A model generated the notes under the pieces. The model saw only the letters and a list, made by a program, of their open reading frames with translations, searched no databases and was not told where the DNA came from. Shown here one piece after another: positions 28,171-40,186 of a DNA stretch of 40,395 bases (its first letter is position 1; the number at the start of each line of letters is the position of its first letter). The DNA lies in assembly GCA_946482595.1 (NCBI GenBank), contig CAMLSD010000040.1, forward strand, positions 1 through 40,395, read 5' to 3'. The translations under genes and the position numbers were made by a program. Source of the DNA: an uncultured Comamonadaceae bacterium (lineage in GTDB: Bacteria; Pseudomonadota; Gammaproteobacteria; Burkholderiales; Burkholderiaceae).

Positions 28171-28692
28171 TCACACCTGGAACTTGCGCGCCAGCCCTTC
28201 GGGTCGCAGGTTGTCGTATTCCTCGAAAGGCTGATGGATCCACGGGCTGGTCGGCAGGGTCTCGACGAAATAGTCCGGTGTGTAGCTCGACACCCCCTTC
28301 ACCCAGATCACCGACGAACGCAACTCGCTGATCGCAGGCATGCCGCGCAGGCGCTCGACCACCGCTCTGAGCGTGACGCCCGAGTCGGCCAGGTCATCGA
28401 CCAGCAGCACCCGGCCCGCCAGTTCGCCCTTGGGCATGGTGATGTACTTGGCCATGTCCAGGCGCCCCTGGATCGTCCCGGCCTCGGCCCGGTACGAGCT
28501 GGTCGACATGATCGCCAGCGGCTTGTCGAACACACGTGACAGCACATCGCCCGGGCGCATCCCGCCGCGCGCCAGGCAGAGGATCTGGTCGAACTGCCAC
28601 CCGGAGTTGTGGACCTTCAGTGCCAGACGCTCGATCAGCATGTGGTACTCGTCCCAGGATACGTACAGGTGTTTGCCGTCATCGGTCAGCAT
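28171..28692 (-). CDS. Phosphoribosyltransferase (purine salvage type)
   Basis: A 173-residue type I phosphoribosyltransferase. The PRPP-binding motif VLLVDDLADSGVTL is at residues 95-108, and the N-terminal LARGGMRPGDVLS loop fits hypoxanthine or xanthine phosphoribosyltransferases. It would join a free base to PRPP; guanine, xanthine and hypoxanthine are candidates. ATG at 28692 has GAGGAG six bases upstream. The open frame beyond it runs through purA in another frame and was discarded. It lies 64 bases after purA and is the last gene before a strong terminator, so salvage and de novo purine genes share a transcript. Confidence 0.92.
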   Translation of the reverse strand: MLTDDGKHLYVSWDEYHMLIERLALKVHNSGWQFDQILCLARGGMRPGDVLSRVFDKPLAIMSTSSYRAEAGTIQGRLDMAKYITMPKGELAGRVLLVDDLADSGVTLRAVVERLRGMPAISELRSSVIWVKGVSSYTPDYFVETLPTSPWIHQPFEEYDNLRPEGLARKFQV

Positions 28693-28756
28693 GCGGGGCT
28701 CCTCGTGCAGTCTTTCATCGACGCCCTCGTGGGGCGGGTTTGGGCAAGCGGCAGGC

Positions 28757-31307
<2,551 letters not shown>

Positions 31308-31334
31308 AAAAACCACCAGGGGATTAAAAACGCG

Positions 31335-31340
31335 ATTGTA
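31335..31340 (-). promoter_or_regulatory. Candidate -10 element for hisZ-purA
   Basis: TACAAT on the minus strand in the context GGTACAATCG, with no good -35 at the expected distance. A GC-rich hairpin (arms 31352-31359 and 31363-31370) sits directly upstream. It could provide an internal promoter so that hisZ and purA are partly independent of hflKC. Confidence 0.4.
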
Positions 31341-31414
31341 CCGGCCCGGCGGCGGCTCGGGCCGAGCCGCAGCCAGGAGCCGTCAAGGTCCGGTCGCGGC
31401 GGTGACCGTCCCGC

Positions 31415-31603
31415 TCAGCCGGTCAGCGTCCACCACAACGCGAGTCCGCACAGCAGGCTCACCAGCCCGATGAAGCGGATCTGCCCGTCGTTGAGTCTCA
31501 GGGCCTGCTCGAACACCCGTCGCCAGGTGCGCGGGCTCAGAAAAGGCAGCAGGCCCTCGAGCACCATCACCAGCGCAAGGGCCAGCCACCAGGCGTCGGA
31601 CAC
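31415..31603 (-). CDS. DUF2065 small membrane protein
   Basis: A 62-residue protein with two hydrophobic helices (about 5-22 and 42-60) joined by a short basic loop (LSPRTWRRVFEQALRLND). This is the DUF2065 family (E. coli YjeT), normally found next to hflC and purA as here. The start is a GTG at 31603, 11 bases after the hflC stop. Its function is unknown; the fixed linkage suggests a role with the HflKC membrane complex. Confidence 0.88.
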   Translation of the reverse strand: MSDAWWLALALVMVLEGLLPFLSPRTWRRVFEQALRLNDGQIRFIGLVSLLCGLALWWTLTG

Positions 31604-31614
31604 GTGCGGCCCGA

Positions 31615-32502
31615 TCAGCGGCGCGGGGTGGTCGATCCGCTGCCGCGCAGCGCCCTGAAGAACTCCGACTCGGAGTCGATCACCATCACGTCAGACCTCG
31701 AGCGGAAGCTCTGGCGGTAGGCCTCGAGGCTGCGATAGAACTGGGCGAACTGGGGGTCACGACCAAACGCGGCCGCATACAGCGCCGACGCCTTGGCATC
31801 GCCCTCACCCTTGACCTTCTGGGCGTCGCGGTAGGCCTCGGCGACGATCACGTCACGCTGCTTGTCGGCGTCGGCACGGATGGTCTCGCCTTCAGCGGCA
31901 CCGGTCGAGCGGCGCTCATTGGCCACGCGGCGACGCTCGGACTCCATGCGCCGGTACACCGCATCAGTGATGCTCGCGGAGAAGTCCACGCGCTTGATCC
32001 GCACGTCGACCACGTCGATGCCGAAGCTCTTGGCGTCGTCCGCCAGGCGTTTCTGCACCGCCAGCATCACACCTTCGCGGTCGGTGGCCAGCACGGCCCG
32101 CACGGTGCGCTTGGTCACTTCCTCGTTGAAGGCCGCCTGCACGATCGGGGCGAGGCGCAGCTCGGCATTGCGCACGTCGACACCGTTGTTGTTGCGGATG
32201 AACTGGCGCGGGTCGGTGATGCGCCACTTGACCAGCCAGTCGATGACCAGGCTCTGCTTTTCAGCGGTGAAGATCGGGCGGGTTTCGAGGCTGTCGAGCG
32301 ACTGGGTGCGCTTGTCGAGGTAGACCACGTTCTGCAGCGGCGGCGGCAACTTGAACTTCAACCCCGGCTCGGTGACAACCTCGCGGATTTCACCCAGCGC
32401 GTAGACGACGGCGAACTGCCGCTGATCGACGACAAACAGTGTCGACCCGGCGATGACAACCACCAGCAGCAGCGACGAAATGATCAGACCGATGCGATTC
32501 AT
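31615..32502 (-). CDS. hflC: FtsH protease modulator HflC
   Basis: A 295-residue SPFH/band 7 protein with one N-terminal membrane anchor (about 5-25, ISSLLLVVVIAGSTLFVV) and a periplasmic SPFH domain with RQFAVVYALGEI. A charged helical region follows (about 190-250, with RRMESERRRVANERRSTG). HflC and HflK form a large cage around FtsH and restrain membrane-protein degradation. The start has AGGAAGAAG upstream. It follows hflK by 32 bases. Confidence 0.98.
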   Translation of the reverse strand: MNRIGLIISSLLLVVVIAGSTLFVVDQRQFAVVYALGEIREVVTEPGLKFKLPPPLQNVVYLDKRTQSLDSLETRPIFTAEKQSLVIDWLVKWRITDPRQFIRNNNGVDVRNAELRLAPIVQAAFNEEVTKRTVRAVLATDREGVMLAVQKRLADDAKSFGIDVVDVRIKRVDFSASITDAVYRRMESERRRVANERRSTGAAEGETIRADADKQRDVIVAEAYRDAQKVKGEGDAKASALYAAAFGRDPQFAQFYRSLEAYRQSFRSRSDVMVIDSESEFFRALRGSGSTTPRR

Positions 32503-32534
32503 GAGTGCTTCTTCCTGTTCTTCTGACCGTGGGC

Positions 32535-33932
32535 TCAGCGGCTCTCGCGCTCTCGGCTGCGCTGGCCATCACGCGAACGCGTGTCGTTGGTCATCGGAGC
32601 GGTGCCCGCCGGTTCGCTCGGGACGGGGTTGCCGGCCGGGGCATTCGAGTAGGTCGTGGCCCCGGAGCCCTGCAGCAGCTTTTCGAGCGGCAGGTACAGC
32701 AGGTTGCTGTTGTTGCGGGTGTCGATCATGACCTTGCTCACGTTCGAGTACACCTGCTGCATCGCCTCCAGGTACAGGCGGTCGCGGGTGACAGCCGGCG
32801 CCTTCTCGTACTCGGCCAGCACGCTGCGGAAGCGGTCGGCATCACCTTCGGCCTGCGCGATCACGCGGGCGCGATAGCCTTCAGCCTCCTCTCGCAGGCG
32901 CGAGGCGGTACCCTGGGCCTTCGGGATCACGTCGTTGGCATAGGCCTGGCCTTCATTCTTGAGGCGCTCCCGGTCGGCATTGGCCTTCAGCGCATCGTCG
33001 AAGGCGGCCTGCACCTGCTCGGGTGCCTGCACGCTCTGCAGGTTGACGTTGGAGATGAGGATGCCCGCCTTGAGCCGGTCGAGCTGGGTCTGGATGGACT
33101 TGACGAGGTCGGCGGCCACGGCGTCGCGCTGCTCGTACAGCACAGCGTCCATGTTGCTGCGCCCGACGATCTCGCGCACGGCCGACTCGGCGGCCTGGAT
33201 CACGGCGTCGTCCGGACGGCGGTTCTCGAACAGATAGTCCTTCACGTCCTTGAGGCGGTACTGCACCGTGAAGCGGATGTCGACGATGTTCTCGTCCTGC
33301 GTGAGCATCGACGAATCGCGCAGACCGGTGGCCTGGACCACCGACATGCTGCCGACGTCGACCGAACGCAATTGGGTGACCGACACGACCTCATGCGACT
33401 GGAACGGATATGGCATGCGCCACTTGAAGCCGGCATCGGTCGTGTGGCTGAACTTGCCGAACGACATCACGACGGCCTGCTGGCCTTCCTGGACGATGAA
33501 AAAGCCGCTGCCCAGCCAGATCAGCGCCACAACACCGACGATCAGGCCGGCGCCGATGCCGGCACCTTTCATGTCGGGCTGGAACGAGCCCCCCCCGTCA
33601 CCGCCATTGCCCGAACCGTTGCGCTGCGGGCCACCCTGGCGGCCGCCGAACAGACCGCTGAGCTTGCGGTTGAAGTCACGCCACAGTTCATCCAGGTCGG
33701 GCGGGCCGTCATTGCGGCCGCCGCCGCCAGAACCCTGGTTACGGGTCGGTTCGTTCGGTTGCTGGTCGAGCTGGCGGCCCCAGCGCGGGTCGTTGAGGTT
33801 GAACAAGCCGCGCAGGCGCTGCGTCGCCGACGCCTTCAATGCCTTGGCCAGGGCCATCGCCACAGCCGAGAGCCGCCCCGGAAATCCGGTGCCGGTCGTG
33901 GAGCTCAGGCCATGAGAATTGGTCGTATTCAT
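32535..33932 (-). CDS. hflK: FtsH protease modulator HflK
   Basis: A 465-residue SPFH/band 7 protein. A Gly/Asn/Arg-rich cytoplasmic N-terminus contains the family box FNLNDPRWGR (about 44-53). A membrane helix (about 125-147), the SPFH domain (QEGQQAVVMSFGKF onwards) and a coiled-coil part (DRERLKNEGQAYANDVIPKAQG) follow. The C-terminal tail is Ser/Arg-rich and disordered-looking. The ATG at 33932 overlaps the hflX stop (ATGA); an internal Met at residue 27 would be closer to the family start. Works with HflC downstream. Confidence 0.97.
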   Translation of the reverse strand: MNTTNSHGLSSTTGTGFPGRLSAVAMALAKALKASATQRLRGLFNLNDPRWGRQLDQQPNEPTRNQGSGGGGRNDGPPDLDELWRDFNRKLSGLFGGRQGGPQRNGSGNGGDGGGSFQPDMKGAGIGAGLIVGVVALIWLGSGFFIVQEGQQAVVMSFGKFSHTTDAGFKWRMPYPFQSHEVVSVTQLRSVDVGSMSVVQATGLRDSSMLTQDENIVDIRFTVQYRLKDVKDYLFENRRPDDAVIQAAESAVREIVGRSNMDAVLYEQRDAVAADLVKSIQTQLDRLKAGILISNVNLQSVQAPEQVQAAFDDALKANADRERLKNEGQAYANDVIPKAQGTASRLREEAEGYRARVIAQAEGDADRFRSVLAEYEKAPAVTRDRLYLEAMQQVYSNVSKVMIDTRNNSNLLYLPLEKLLQGSGATTYSNAPAGNPVPSEPAGTAPMTNDTRSRDGQRSRERESR

Positions 33933-35155
33933 GCTTGGGCGGTAATTGCGAAGGAGGTCGGTTCGTTGGGCACGGCCGCCGAAGGCAGTGCCGCGGTGTC
34001 GAGGGGTGCGGCGCCGGCTGCCGTCGCCGGCTCGTTCGGGCTGGCCGCCTGGGCAATGGCTTGGCGAAGGTCGTCCAGGCCTTCACCGCGCATCGCACTG
34101 ACGTAGATGCGCGGCACGCTGCGCTGCGGCTCCACTTCGAACATGTCGGTGCGAGTGCGCGGGCGTTGATTCGGTTCCAGGCAGTCGATCTTGTTGAACA
34201 CCACCAGTTGAGGAATGTCGCCGGCGCCGATCTCGTGCAGCACACGCTGCACTTCACTGACCTGCTCCGGCCAGGTCGCGCTGGACGCGTCGACCACATG
34301 CAGCAGCAGGTCCGCCTCGGCGGCTTCCTGGAGCGTGGCCTGAAAGGCCTCGACCAGGGTGTGAGGCAGATCGCGGATGAACCCGACGGTGTCGGACAGT
34401 GACACCGTCGTGCGCGCCTGCGCCAGGTAGAGCTGCCGGGTGGTGGTATCGAGCGTGGCGAACAACTGGTCGGCGGCGTAGGCGCGTGCCTTGACCAGGG
34501 CGTTGAACAGCGTCGACTTTCCCGCGTTGGTGTAACCCACCAGCGACACCCGGAAGGTGCCACTGCGCTCGCGCGACTTGCGCTGCGTGCCGCGCTGCCG
34601 CTTGACCTTCTCGAGCTGCTGCTTCAGGGACTTGATGCGCTGGCCGATCATGCGGCGATCGAGTTCGATCTGGGTTTCGCCCGGACCGCCCCGATGCCCC
34701 ACCCCGCCGCGTTGACGTTCGAGGTGGGTCCAGCGGCGCACGAGCCGGGTCGACAGGTACTGCAGGTGGGCCAGTTCGACCTGGAGCTTGCCCTCGTGGC
34801 TCTGGGCGCGCCGGCCGAAGATCTCGAGGATCAGCATGGTGCGGTCGGCCACAGGAACGCCCAGGTGCTGCTCCAGATTGCGCTGTTGTGCGGGAGACAA
34901 AGCCTGGTCGAACAATACGCACGCTGCGCCATGCTCAGCCACCAGGGCCTTGATTTCATCGGCCTTGCCTGAACCGACAAAAAAAGCGGCGTCCGGCGCC
35001 TTGCGCCGGGCGATCAGACGGGCAACCGGGATGTCTCCGGCCGACTCGGCCAGCAGGGCGAGTTCATCGAGCGTCGGATCGAACGGCGACCCGGGGCCGA
35101 GATCGACGCCCACGAGAATGGTGCGCGTGACGGGATCCGCAGCAGGTGAACTCAA
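33929..35155 (-). CDS. hflX: Ribosome-associated GTPase HflX
   Basis: A 408-residue Obg-related GTPase. The N-terminal HflX domain carries ARRKAPDAAFFVGSGKADE and GGPGETQIELDRRMI (about 156-170), followed by a coiled-coil linker. The G domain has VGYTNAGKST (about 206-215), a DTVGFIRDLPH switch II and NKID. It splits stalled 70S ribosomes under stress in other bacteria. The start appears to be TTG at 35155, because an in-frame stop lies eight codons upstream and no ATG or GTG lies between. It lies between hfq and hflK as in E. coli. Confidence 0.96.
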   Translation of the reverse strand: MSSPAADPVTRTILVGVDLGPGSPFDPTLDELALLAESAGDIPVARLIARRKAPDAAFFVGSGKADEIKALVAEHGAACVLFDQALSPAQQRNLEQHLGVPVADRTMLILEIFGRRAQSHEGKLQVELAHLQYLSTRLVRRWTHLERQRGGVGHRGGPGETQIELDRRMIGQRIKSLKQQLEKVKRQRGTQRKSRERSGTFRVSLVGYTNAGKSTLFNALVKARAYAADQLFATLDTTTRQLYLAQARTTVSLSDTVGFIRDLPHTLVEAFQATLQEAAEADLLLHVVDASSATWPEQVSEVQRVLHEIGAGDIPQLVVFNKIDCLEPNQRPRTRTDMFEVEPQRSVPRIYVSAMRGEGLDDLRQAIAQAASPNEPATAAGAAPLDTAALPSAAVPNEPTSFAITAQA

Positions 35156-35212
35156 AGTGGCGATCGCTTGGGAAATTCATGACCAGAGCCTGTGGTACAG
35201 GCCCCGGTGCGG

Positions 35213-35455
35213 TCAGTTGGAGTCGGTCGACTCGCCGGCGTGGAAGTTCACCGCCCGGCCAGGGACCACCGTGGAGATGGCATGCTTGTAGACCATCTGG
35301 GTGACGGTATTGCGCAGCAGCACGACATACTGATCAAAAGACTCAATATGGCCCTGCAACTTGATGCCGTTGACCAGGTAGATGGACACCGGCACGTGCT
35401 CTTTGCGCAGCAGGTTCAAGAAGGGATCTTGCAAGAGTTGCCCTTTATTGCTCAC
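35213..35455 (-). CDS. hfq: RNA chaperone Hfq
   Basis: An 80-residue Sm-like protein with [45 protein letters not shown] Sm1 and the [11 protein letters not shown]m2 motif. It forms a hexamer that pairs small RNAs with mRNAs. The start is the GTG at 35455, with GGAG six bases upstream and the family start (V/M)SNKGQ. A longer open frame beginning MQVPKKL is not credible. The C-terminal tail after Sm2 is short (about 16 residues), as in other beta-proteobacteria. A promoter may lie in the 70-base gap after der, but none was identified. Confidence 0.98.
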   Translation of the reverse strand: MSNKGQLLQDPFLNLLRKEHVPVSIYLVNGIKLQGHIESFDQYVVLLRNTVTQMVYKHAISTVVPGRAVNFHAGESTDSN

Positions 35456-35525
35456 GATATTCTCCGTGTTGAGTTTTTTTGGAACCTGCACGTTAACACA
35501 GCGCCGATGGGCGTCTGCGGAATAG

Positions 35526-36869
35526 TCAGGAATCCTTGTCTGAGAAGGGGTTGCGGGACGAGCGCATCTCGACCCGCAGCGGGGTGCCCACCAGCTTGAA
35601 ATGCGCCCGGAAGCGACCCTCCAGGAAACGCTTGTAGGCGTCGGTGATGTGCTCCAGCGAATTGCCGTGAACCACGATCACCGGTGGGTTCATGCCGCCC
35701 TGGTGGGCGTAGCGCGGTTTGGGCCGGAACATGCCGGCCCGCTTGGGCGCCTGGTGTTGCACCGCCTCGAGCAGCAGGCGGGTGAGCACCGGCGTCGGCA
35801 TCTTCTTGAAGGCCGAGGCGTGTGCGTCTGCGATGGCTTGCCATAGTGGGCCCAGTCCCTGCCGCTTGAGTGCCGATATATGCAAGATCGGGGCAAACTT
35901 CAGGAACGCAAGACGCTGCTCGATCGATCTTGCGAGCATTTCGCGCTGGTAGGCGTCGACGGCATCCCACTTGTTGATCGCCAGCACGACCGCACGGCCG
36001 CTGTCGAGGATGTAACCTGCGATGTGGGCGTCCTGGTCGCTGACGCCCTGGGTGGCGTCAAGCAGCAGCACGACCACATTGGCCTCGGCGATCGCCTGCA
36101 GGGTCTTGACCACCGAGAACTTTTCGATCGCCTCGAACACCCTACCCTTGCGTCGCAGGCCGGCGGTGTCGATCAGCTGGAAGCGCTGGCCGTTGCGCTC
36201 GAACGGCACGCTGATCGCATCGCGTGTGGTGCCGGGCATGTCGAAAGCCACCAGGCGCTCTTCGCCCAGCCAGGTGTTGATGAGGGTCGACTTGCCCACA
36301 TTGGGCCGCCCGGCGACGGCCAGCTTGATGGTGCGAGGGGTGTCCTCGTCGTCTTCGGCGGTGTCTTCGTCGCCGTAGTCGAAGTCTTCGAGCGCCATCT
36401 CGATCAGGCTGCGGATGCCCTGACCGTGTGCGGCCGACACCGGGACAGGCTCGCCCATGCCGAGTTCGTAGAACTCGGCCAGTTGCGGCCCCTCCTTCAT
36501 GCCTTCGGCCTTGTTGGCTGCCAGGATCACCTTCTTGTTGGCCGTGCGCAGGTAGCGGGCAATGTCGTGATCCTGGGCCGACAGTCCGGCGCGCACGTCG
36601 ACCACAAACACGACGGCGTCGGCCTCGGCCACGGCCTGCCGGGTCTGCTTGGCCATCTCCTGGACGATGCCGGACGAGGAATCGGGCTCGAAGCCCCCGG
36701 TGTCGATCACGATGTACTCGCGATCGGCGAGGCGTCCGTCACCGTAGTGGCGATCGCGCGTGAGTCCGGCGAAGTCGGCCACGATGGCATCGCGCGACTT
36801 CGTCAGACGGTTGAACAGGGTCGACTTGCCGACGTTGGGTCGGCCGACCAGGGCGATGACGGGTTTCAT
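35526..36869 (-). CDS. der: Ribosome biogenesis GTPase Der (EngA)
   Basis: A 447-residue protein with two tandem GTPase domains: GRPNVGKS at 9-16 and 187-194, DTGGFEP and DTAGLRRKG switch regions, NKAEG and NKWD base-binding motifs. A KH-like C-terminal domain with [18 protein letters not shown] follows. It helps assemble the 50S subunit. The linker between G domains is very acidic ([16 protein letters not shown]). The NKAE variant of the first NKxD motif looks like a lineage feature, not a defect. ATG at 36869 is 22 bases after bamB; the open frame to 36920 is an extension into bamB. Confidence 0.98.
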   Translation of the reverse strand: MKPVIALVGRPNVGKSTLFNRLTKSRDAIVADFAGLTRDRHYGDGRLADREYIVIDTGGFEPDSSSGIVQEMAKQTRQAVAEADAVVFVVDVRAGLSAQDHDIARYLRTANKKVILAANKAEGMKEGPQLAEFYELGMGEPVPVSAAHGQGIRSLIEMALEDFDYGDEDTAEDDEDTPRTIKLAVAGRPNVGKSTLINTWLGEERLVAFDMPGTTRDAISVPFERNGQRFQLIDTAGLRRKGRVFEAIEKFSVVKTLQAIAEANVVVLLLDATQGVSDQDAHIAGYILDSGRAVVLAINKWDAVDAYQREMLARSIEQRLAFLKFAPILHISALKRQGLGPLWQAIADAHASAFKKMPTPVLTRLLLEAVQHQAPKRAGMFRPKPRYAHQGGMNPPVIVVHGNSLEHITDAYKRFLEGRFRAHFKLVGTPLRVEMRSSRNPFSDKDS

Positions 36870-36891
36870 GCTGAGTGTGCCTCTGTGCCTT

Positions 36892-38052
36892 TCAAGGCAA
36901 CCGGAAGGCGTGGACGCCACCGTTGCGAGTCATCACCACCAGCAGGCCGCCGGCCACGACCGGAGGCGCCACCACGGCACTGCCGTCGGTGGCCAGACGG
37001 CCGACCGGCTGCCCGGTGTCCCGAGCCAGCAGGTGGACATAGCCCTCGGCATCGCCCGCAGCCATCACGTTGCCCACCACGACGGGTGCGGTCAGGCCTC
37101 GAAAACGGAACTGCTCGGCCGTCCAGGCGGCCTCGCCGCTGGCGCGCCGGTAGGCGGTGATGCGGTCGGTGCTGTCCACACCGTAGACACGGGCTGCGTC
37201 GATGGCCAGGCCCTGTGCACCGCTGGATGCGCGGGTCCACGCCAGCGCACCGCGTTCGGTATCGACGCAGGCCACCGCCGACTGGAAGGCACGCACACAG
37301 ACCGTGTCGCCATCGCGCGCGGCCGGTCCGACCAGATCGGCCAGACGCTCGACTTCGTTGGTCCCGCGCGGGGCAGCCACCGGGACTTCCCACCGCACGT
37401 TGCCTCGCAGGGGATCCAGGCCGCTGACGCGGGGGCCCTGCCCGACCACCAGCGTATCGCGCACGGCCAGCAGCACGCCAGGCTGCGACAGCGTCAGGGG
37501 GTCGCCGGGGCGCTGCACGCTCCACAGCTTGTGGCCGGTCTCGGCGTCATAGGCATGCACCGAACGATCGACGGCAACCACGAACACGCGCTCGCCAGCC
37601 ACCAGCGGCGGCGTCAGCGTGCGCGCCGGCAAGCGCTGGCGCCAGCGTACCTGCCCGGCCTCGACCACCACCAGATCGCCCGGTCGGGTGACCACAGCGG
37701 CCCAGCGTCCGTCGCTGCCGACACCGGCAGCCAGCTCGGCCCCGACCGCAGCGCGCCATAGTTCACGCCCGCTGGATGGGTCCAGCGCGGCGATCGCGCC
37801 GTCGCCGGACGCCACGACCAGCGCCTGAGGTGTCACGGCCAGCCGCACTGGCACGGCCACGGCACCCACCCGCTGGTTCCAGACCAGCTCGGCACGCACC
37901 GCGGCAGGCGCCGGGTTCACCAGCGGCGTGGGCTTGGGCCGCTCGGCCGTGCCGGAGCACGCCGCCAGCAGGGCCAGCACGCCGGCCGAGGCGACGAGCC
38001 TGAGCCGCATCACACCCGGCAGGCGCGGCAGTCCGTTTGCGCGGCCCCTCAT
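36892..38052 (-). CDS. bamB: Outer membrane assembly lipoprotein BamB
   Basis: A 386-residue lipoprotein. The signal peptide ends in the lipobox LLAAC with Cys32 as lipidated residue. The mature part is an eight-bladed beta-propeller of PQQ-like repeats (for example [48 protein letters not shown]). BamB binds the POTRA domains of BamA, encoded in the other cluster of the window. ATG at 38052 overlaps the yfgM stop (ATGA) and has GGGAG seven bases upstream; an internal ATG at residue 15 would give a more usual signal length and remains possible. Confidence 0.96.
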   Translation of the reverse strand: MRGRANGLPRLPGVMRLRLVASAGVLALLAACSGTAERPKPTPLVNPAPAAVRAELVWNQRVGAVAVPVRLAVTPQALVVASGDGAIAALDPSSGRELWRAAVGAELAAGVGSDGRWAAVVTRPGDLVVVEAGQVRWRQRLPARTLTPPLVAGERVFVVAVDRSVHAYDAETGHKLWSVQRPGDPLTLSQPGVLLAVRDTLVVGQGPRVSGLDPLRGNVRWEVPVAAPRGTNEVERLADLVGPAARDGDTVCVRAFQSAVACVDTERGALAWTRASSGAQGLAIDAARVYGVDSTDRITAYRRASGEAAWTAEQFRFRGLTAPVVVGNVMAAGDAEGYVHLLARDTGQPVGRLATDGSAVVAPPVVAGGLLVVMTRNGGVHAFRLP

Positions 38053-38738
38053 TGGCCGGCTCCCGACGCGGCTGCGGCAGCCGGGGCGGTTTCCGGCGCC
38101 GGCGCGGCGCCGAGCGCGGTGAGCTTGGCCTCGACGAGCCGGCGGTAATCCAGGCTCGCCGGCATGGCCTTGTAAGCCTTCTGATACTCGGCCAGTGCCG
38201 CGTCAGGCTTGCCCTGAGCCTGGTAGATGTCGCCGCGGCGATCGGCGGCCAAGGCCTCGAACTCGGGCGGAATGCCGGAAGCCAGCAGCTTCAGCGCCTC
38301 ATCGTGCGCCTTCTGCTCCAGCAGCATCGCCGCCAGCCGCAGGCGGGCAATGGCACGGTACTCGTCCTGGGTGCCGCTTTCGCTGACCCAGCTGAGCACG
38401 GCACGAGCCTCATCGGTCTTGCCCTTGTCGGCCAGGGTTCGGGCGGCCAGCAGACCGGCCTGGTCGGCAAAGGCCGTGCGGGCGTGCCGTTGCCGCAGGT
38501 CGTCGAACGCGCGCTGGACCTGGTCGACGTCGCCAGCCTGCGCCGCCTTGTCGACCTCCTCGAACAGCACCGCCGCCTTGCCGGCCTGGTCACGCTGCCA
38601 GTAGCGCCAGCCGTTCCACGCGGCAAACGCGCCAAGCGACAGGATCAGCGTCCAGGTGATCAGGTTGCCGTATTGCTTCCAGAAGTGGCGAAGCTGCTCA
38701 AGCTGTTCTTGTTCTTCGAGATCGAGATGGGTGGCCAT
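38049..38738 (-). CDS. yfgM: YfgM-family membrane-anchored TPR protein (ancillary SecYEG translocon subunit)
   Basis: A 229-residue protein starting MATHLDLEEQEQLEQLRHFWKQYG, the family hallmark, with one membrane helix (about 25-43). A periplasmic TPR-like domain follows (about 50-205, e.g. LLAARTLADKGKTDEARAVL) and an Ala/Pro-rich tail. In E. coli YfgM associates with SecYEG and the chaperone PpiD, and links export to periplasmic chaperones. Neighbours hisS and bamB are the same in E. coli. Confidence 0.95.
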   Translation of the reverse strand: MATHLDLEEQEQLEQLRHFWKQYGNLITWTLILSLGAFAAWNGWRYWQRDQAGKAAVLFEEVDKAAQAGDVDQVQRAFDDLRQRHARTAFADQAGLLAARTLADKGKTDEARAVLSWVSESGTQDEYRAIARLRLAAMLLEQKAHDEALKLLASGIPPEFEALAADRRGDIYQAQGKPDAALAEYQKAYKAMPASLDYRRLVEAKLTALGAAPAPETAPAAAAASGAGQ

Positions 38739-38785
38739 AGGTCAGATGCTGGAGGGTGGGAGCCGGGGCTCAACCAAAGGCTGGA

Positions 38786-40081
38786 TTATGCGTTGCCGGC
38801 CGCAAGGAGCTCGCAAGCCCACGGCGCGACGGTGTCGATCGACCGGTTCACCTGACCTGCGCCGGCATCGCGCAGCGGCTTGACAGCCACCTCGCCCCGA
38901 GCCAGTTCATCGGGGCCGAAGATCAGTGCATAGCGTGCGCCGCTGGCGTCCGCCCGCTTGAATTGCGACTTCATGCTGCCCACGCCGTCCTTGCCTGCCG
39001 CATGCATCAGCACCGACACGCCCTGCTCTCGCAGCGCTTCCAGCACTGGCATGACACGCGGCAGCGCGGCGGCGTCGGGCACGATGGCGTAGGCATCGGC
39101 CGGCGCCGAGGGCGACTGCACGCCCAGTTCCCTGAGCAGTTCGAGCACACGCTCGACGCCCAGGGCCCAGCCCACCGCCGGCGCCGCCTTGCCGCCGATC
39201 TGCTCGATCAGGTAGTCGTAGCGACCCCCGCCGCACACCGTGCCCTGGGAGCCCAGCCGGTCGGTGACCCACTCGAACACCGTCAGGTTGTAGTAGTCCA
39301 TGCCACGCACCAGGCGGGGATTGATGCGGTACTCGATGCCGTTGGACTCCAGCACGGCCCGCACGGCGTCGAAGTGCGCCCGAGACTCGGCGCCGAGGTG
39401 GTCCATCAGGCGCGGCGCGCCCTCGACCAGCGCCTGCATGGCCGGGTTCTTGGTGTCCAGGATCCGCAGCGGATTGGTGTGCATGCGACGTTGCGCCTCG
39501 GCATCGAGCTGGTCCTTGTGCGCCTCGAGGTAAGCCACCAGTGCCGCACGGTGCGCCCGTCGCTCGTCGGGCTGGCCCAGGCTGTTGAGCTCGAGTCGCA
39601 CATCGGTGAGCCCGAGGTCACGCCACAGGCTGCGACACATCAGGATCAGTTCGGCATCGACGTCCGGGCCGGCAAACCCCAGGGCTTCGGCACCGATCTG
39701 GTGAAACTGCCGATAGCGTCCACGCTGGGGCTTCTCGTGCCGGAACATCGGCCCCATGTAGTAGATGCGCTTGCCGCCGTCATAGAGCATCGAATGCTCG
39801 GCCACCGCCCGCACGACACCGGCGGTGTTTTCCGGACGCAGCGTCAGGCGATCGCCGTTCATGCTGTCTTCGAAGGAGTACATCTCCTTCTCGACGATGT
39901 CGGTGACTTCACCCAGGCCGCGCACGAAGAGCGCGGTGGGTTCCACGATGGGCGTGCGCAGGTTGGCATAGCCATAGCGGTGCATGAGCCTGCGGACCTT
40001 GTCCTCGAGCCATTCCCAGCGCGCCGAATCCGGCGGCAGGATGTCGTTCATGCCTTTGACGGCCTTGAGTTGTTCAGCCAT
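38786..40081 (-). CDS. hisS: Histidyl-tRNA synthetase
   Basis: A 431-residue class II synthetase. [14 protein letters not shown] at the N-terminus, motif 2 region ([20 protein letters not shown]), the HisA box LVRGMDYYN, motif 3 ([12 protein letters not shown]) and a C-terminal anticodon-binding domain (about 330-425) are present. It charges tRNA-His. ATG at 40081 begins the conserved part; the open frame to 40162 has no matching family sequence and no ribosome-binding site. Confidence 0.99.
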   Translation of the reverse strand: MAEQLKAVKGMNDILPPDSARWEWLEDKVRRLMHRYGYANLRTPIVEPTALFVRGLGEVTDIVEKEMYSFEDSMNGDRLTLRPENTAGVVRAVAEHSMLYDGGKRIYYMGPMFRHEKPQRGRYRQFHQIGAEALGFAGPDVDAELILMCRSLWRDLGLTDVRLELNSLGQPDERRAHRAALVAYLEAHKDQLDAEAQRRMHTNPLRILDTKNPAMQALVEGAPRLMDHLGAESRAHFDAVRAVLESNGIEYRINPRLVRGMDYYNLTVFEWVTDRLGSQGTVCGGGRYDYLIEQIGGKAAPAVGWALGVERVLELLRELGVQSPSAPADAYAIVPDAAALPRVMPVLEALREQGVSVLMHAAGKDGVGSMKSQFKRADASGARYALIFGPDELARGEVAVKPLRDAGAGQVNRSIDTVAPWACELLAAGNA

Positions 40082-40153
40082 GTGCGGTTGACCTGTTGGG
40101 GTTCGATGCGCGGCCGCAGGGAGGGCTGCGGCCCGGGAGTCACTGCGCCGCGC

Positions 40154-40171
40154 CGTCGCCATGCGGCGACG
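40154..40171. other. Hairpin between ispG and hisS
   Basis: A perfect seven-base-pair stem (CGTCGCC at 40154-40160, GGCGACG at 40165-40171) with loop ATGC, 16 bases after the ispG stop. No T-tract follows on the minus strand, so it may protect or process the mRNA and is unlikely to terminate. The rest of the 105-base gap shows nothing clear. Confidence 0.5.
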
Positions 40172-40186
40172 CGGCTTGAAGGAGCG

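Noticed and set aside
35456..35491. Twelve-residue N-terminal extension of Hfq
   Set aside because: It includes the ribosome-binding site GGAG of the GTG start, and Hfq proteins begin at SNKGQ.
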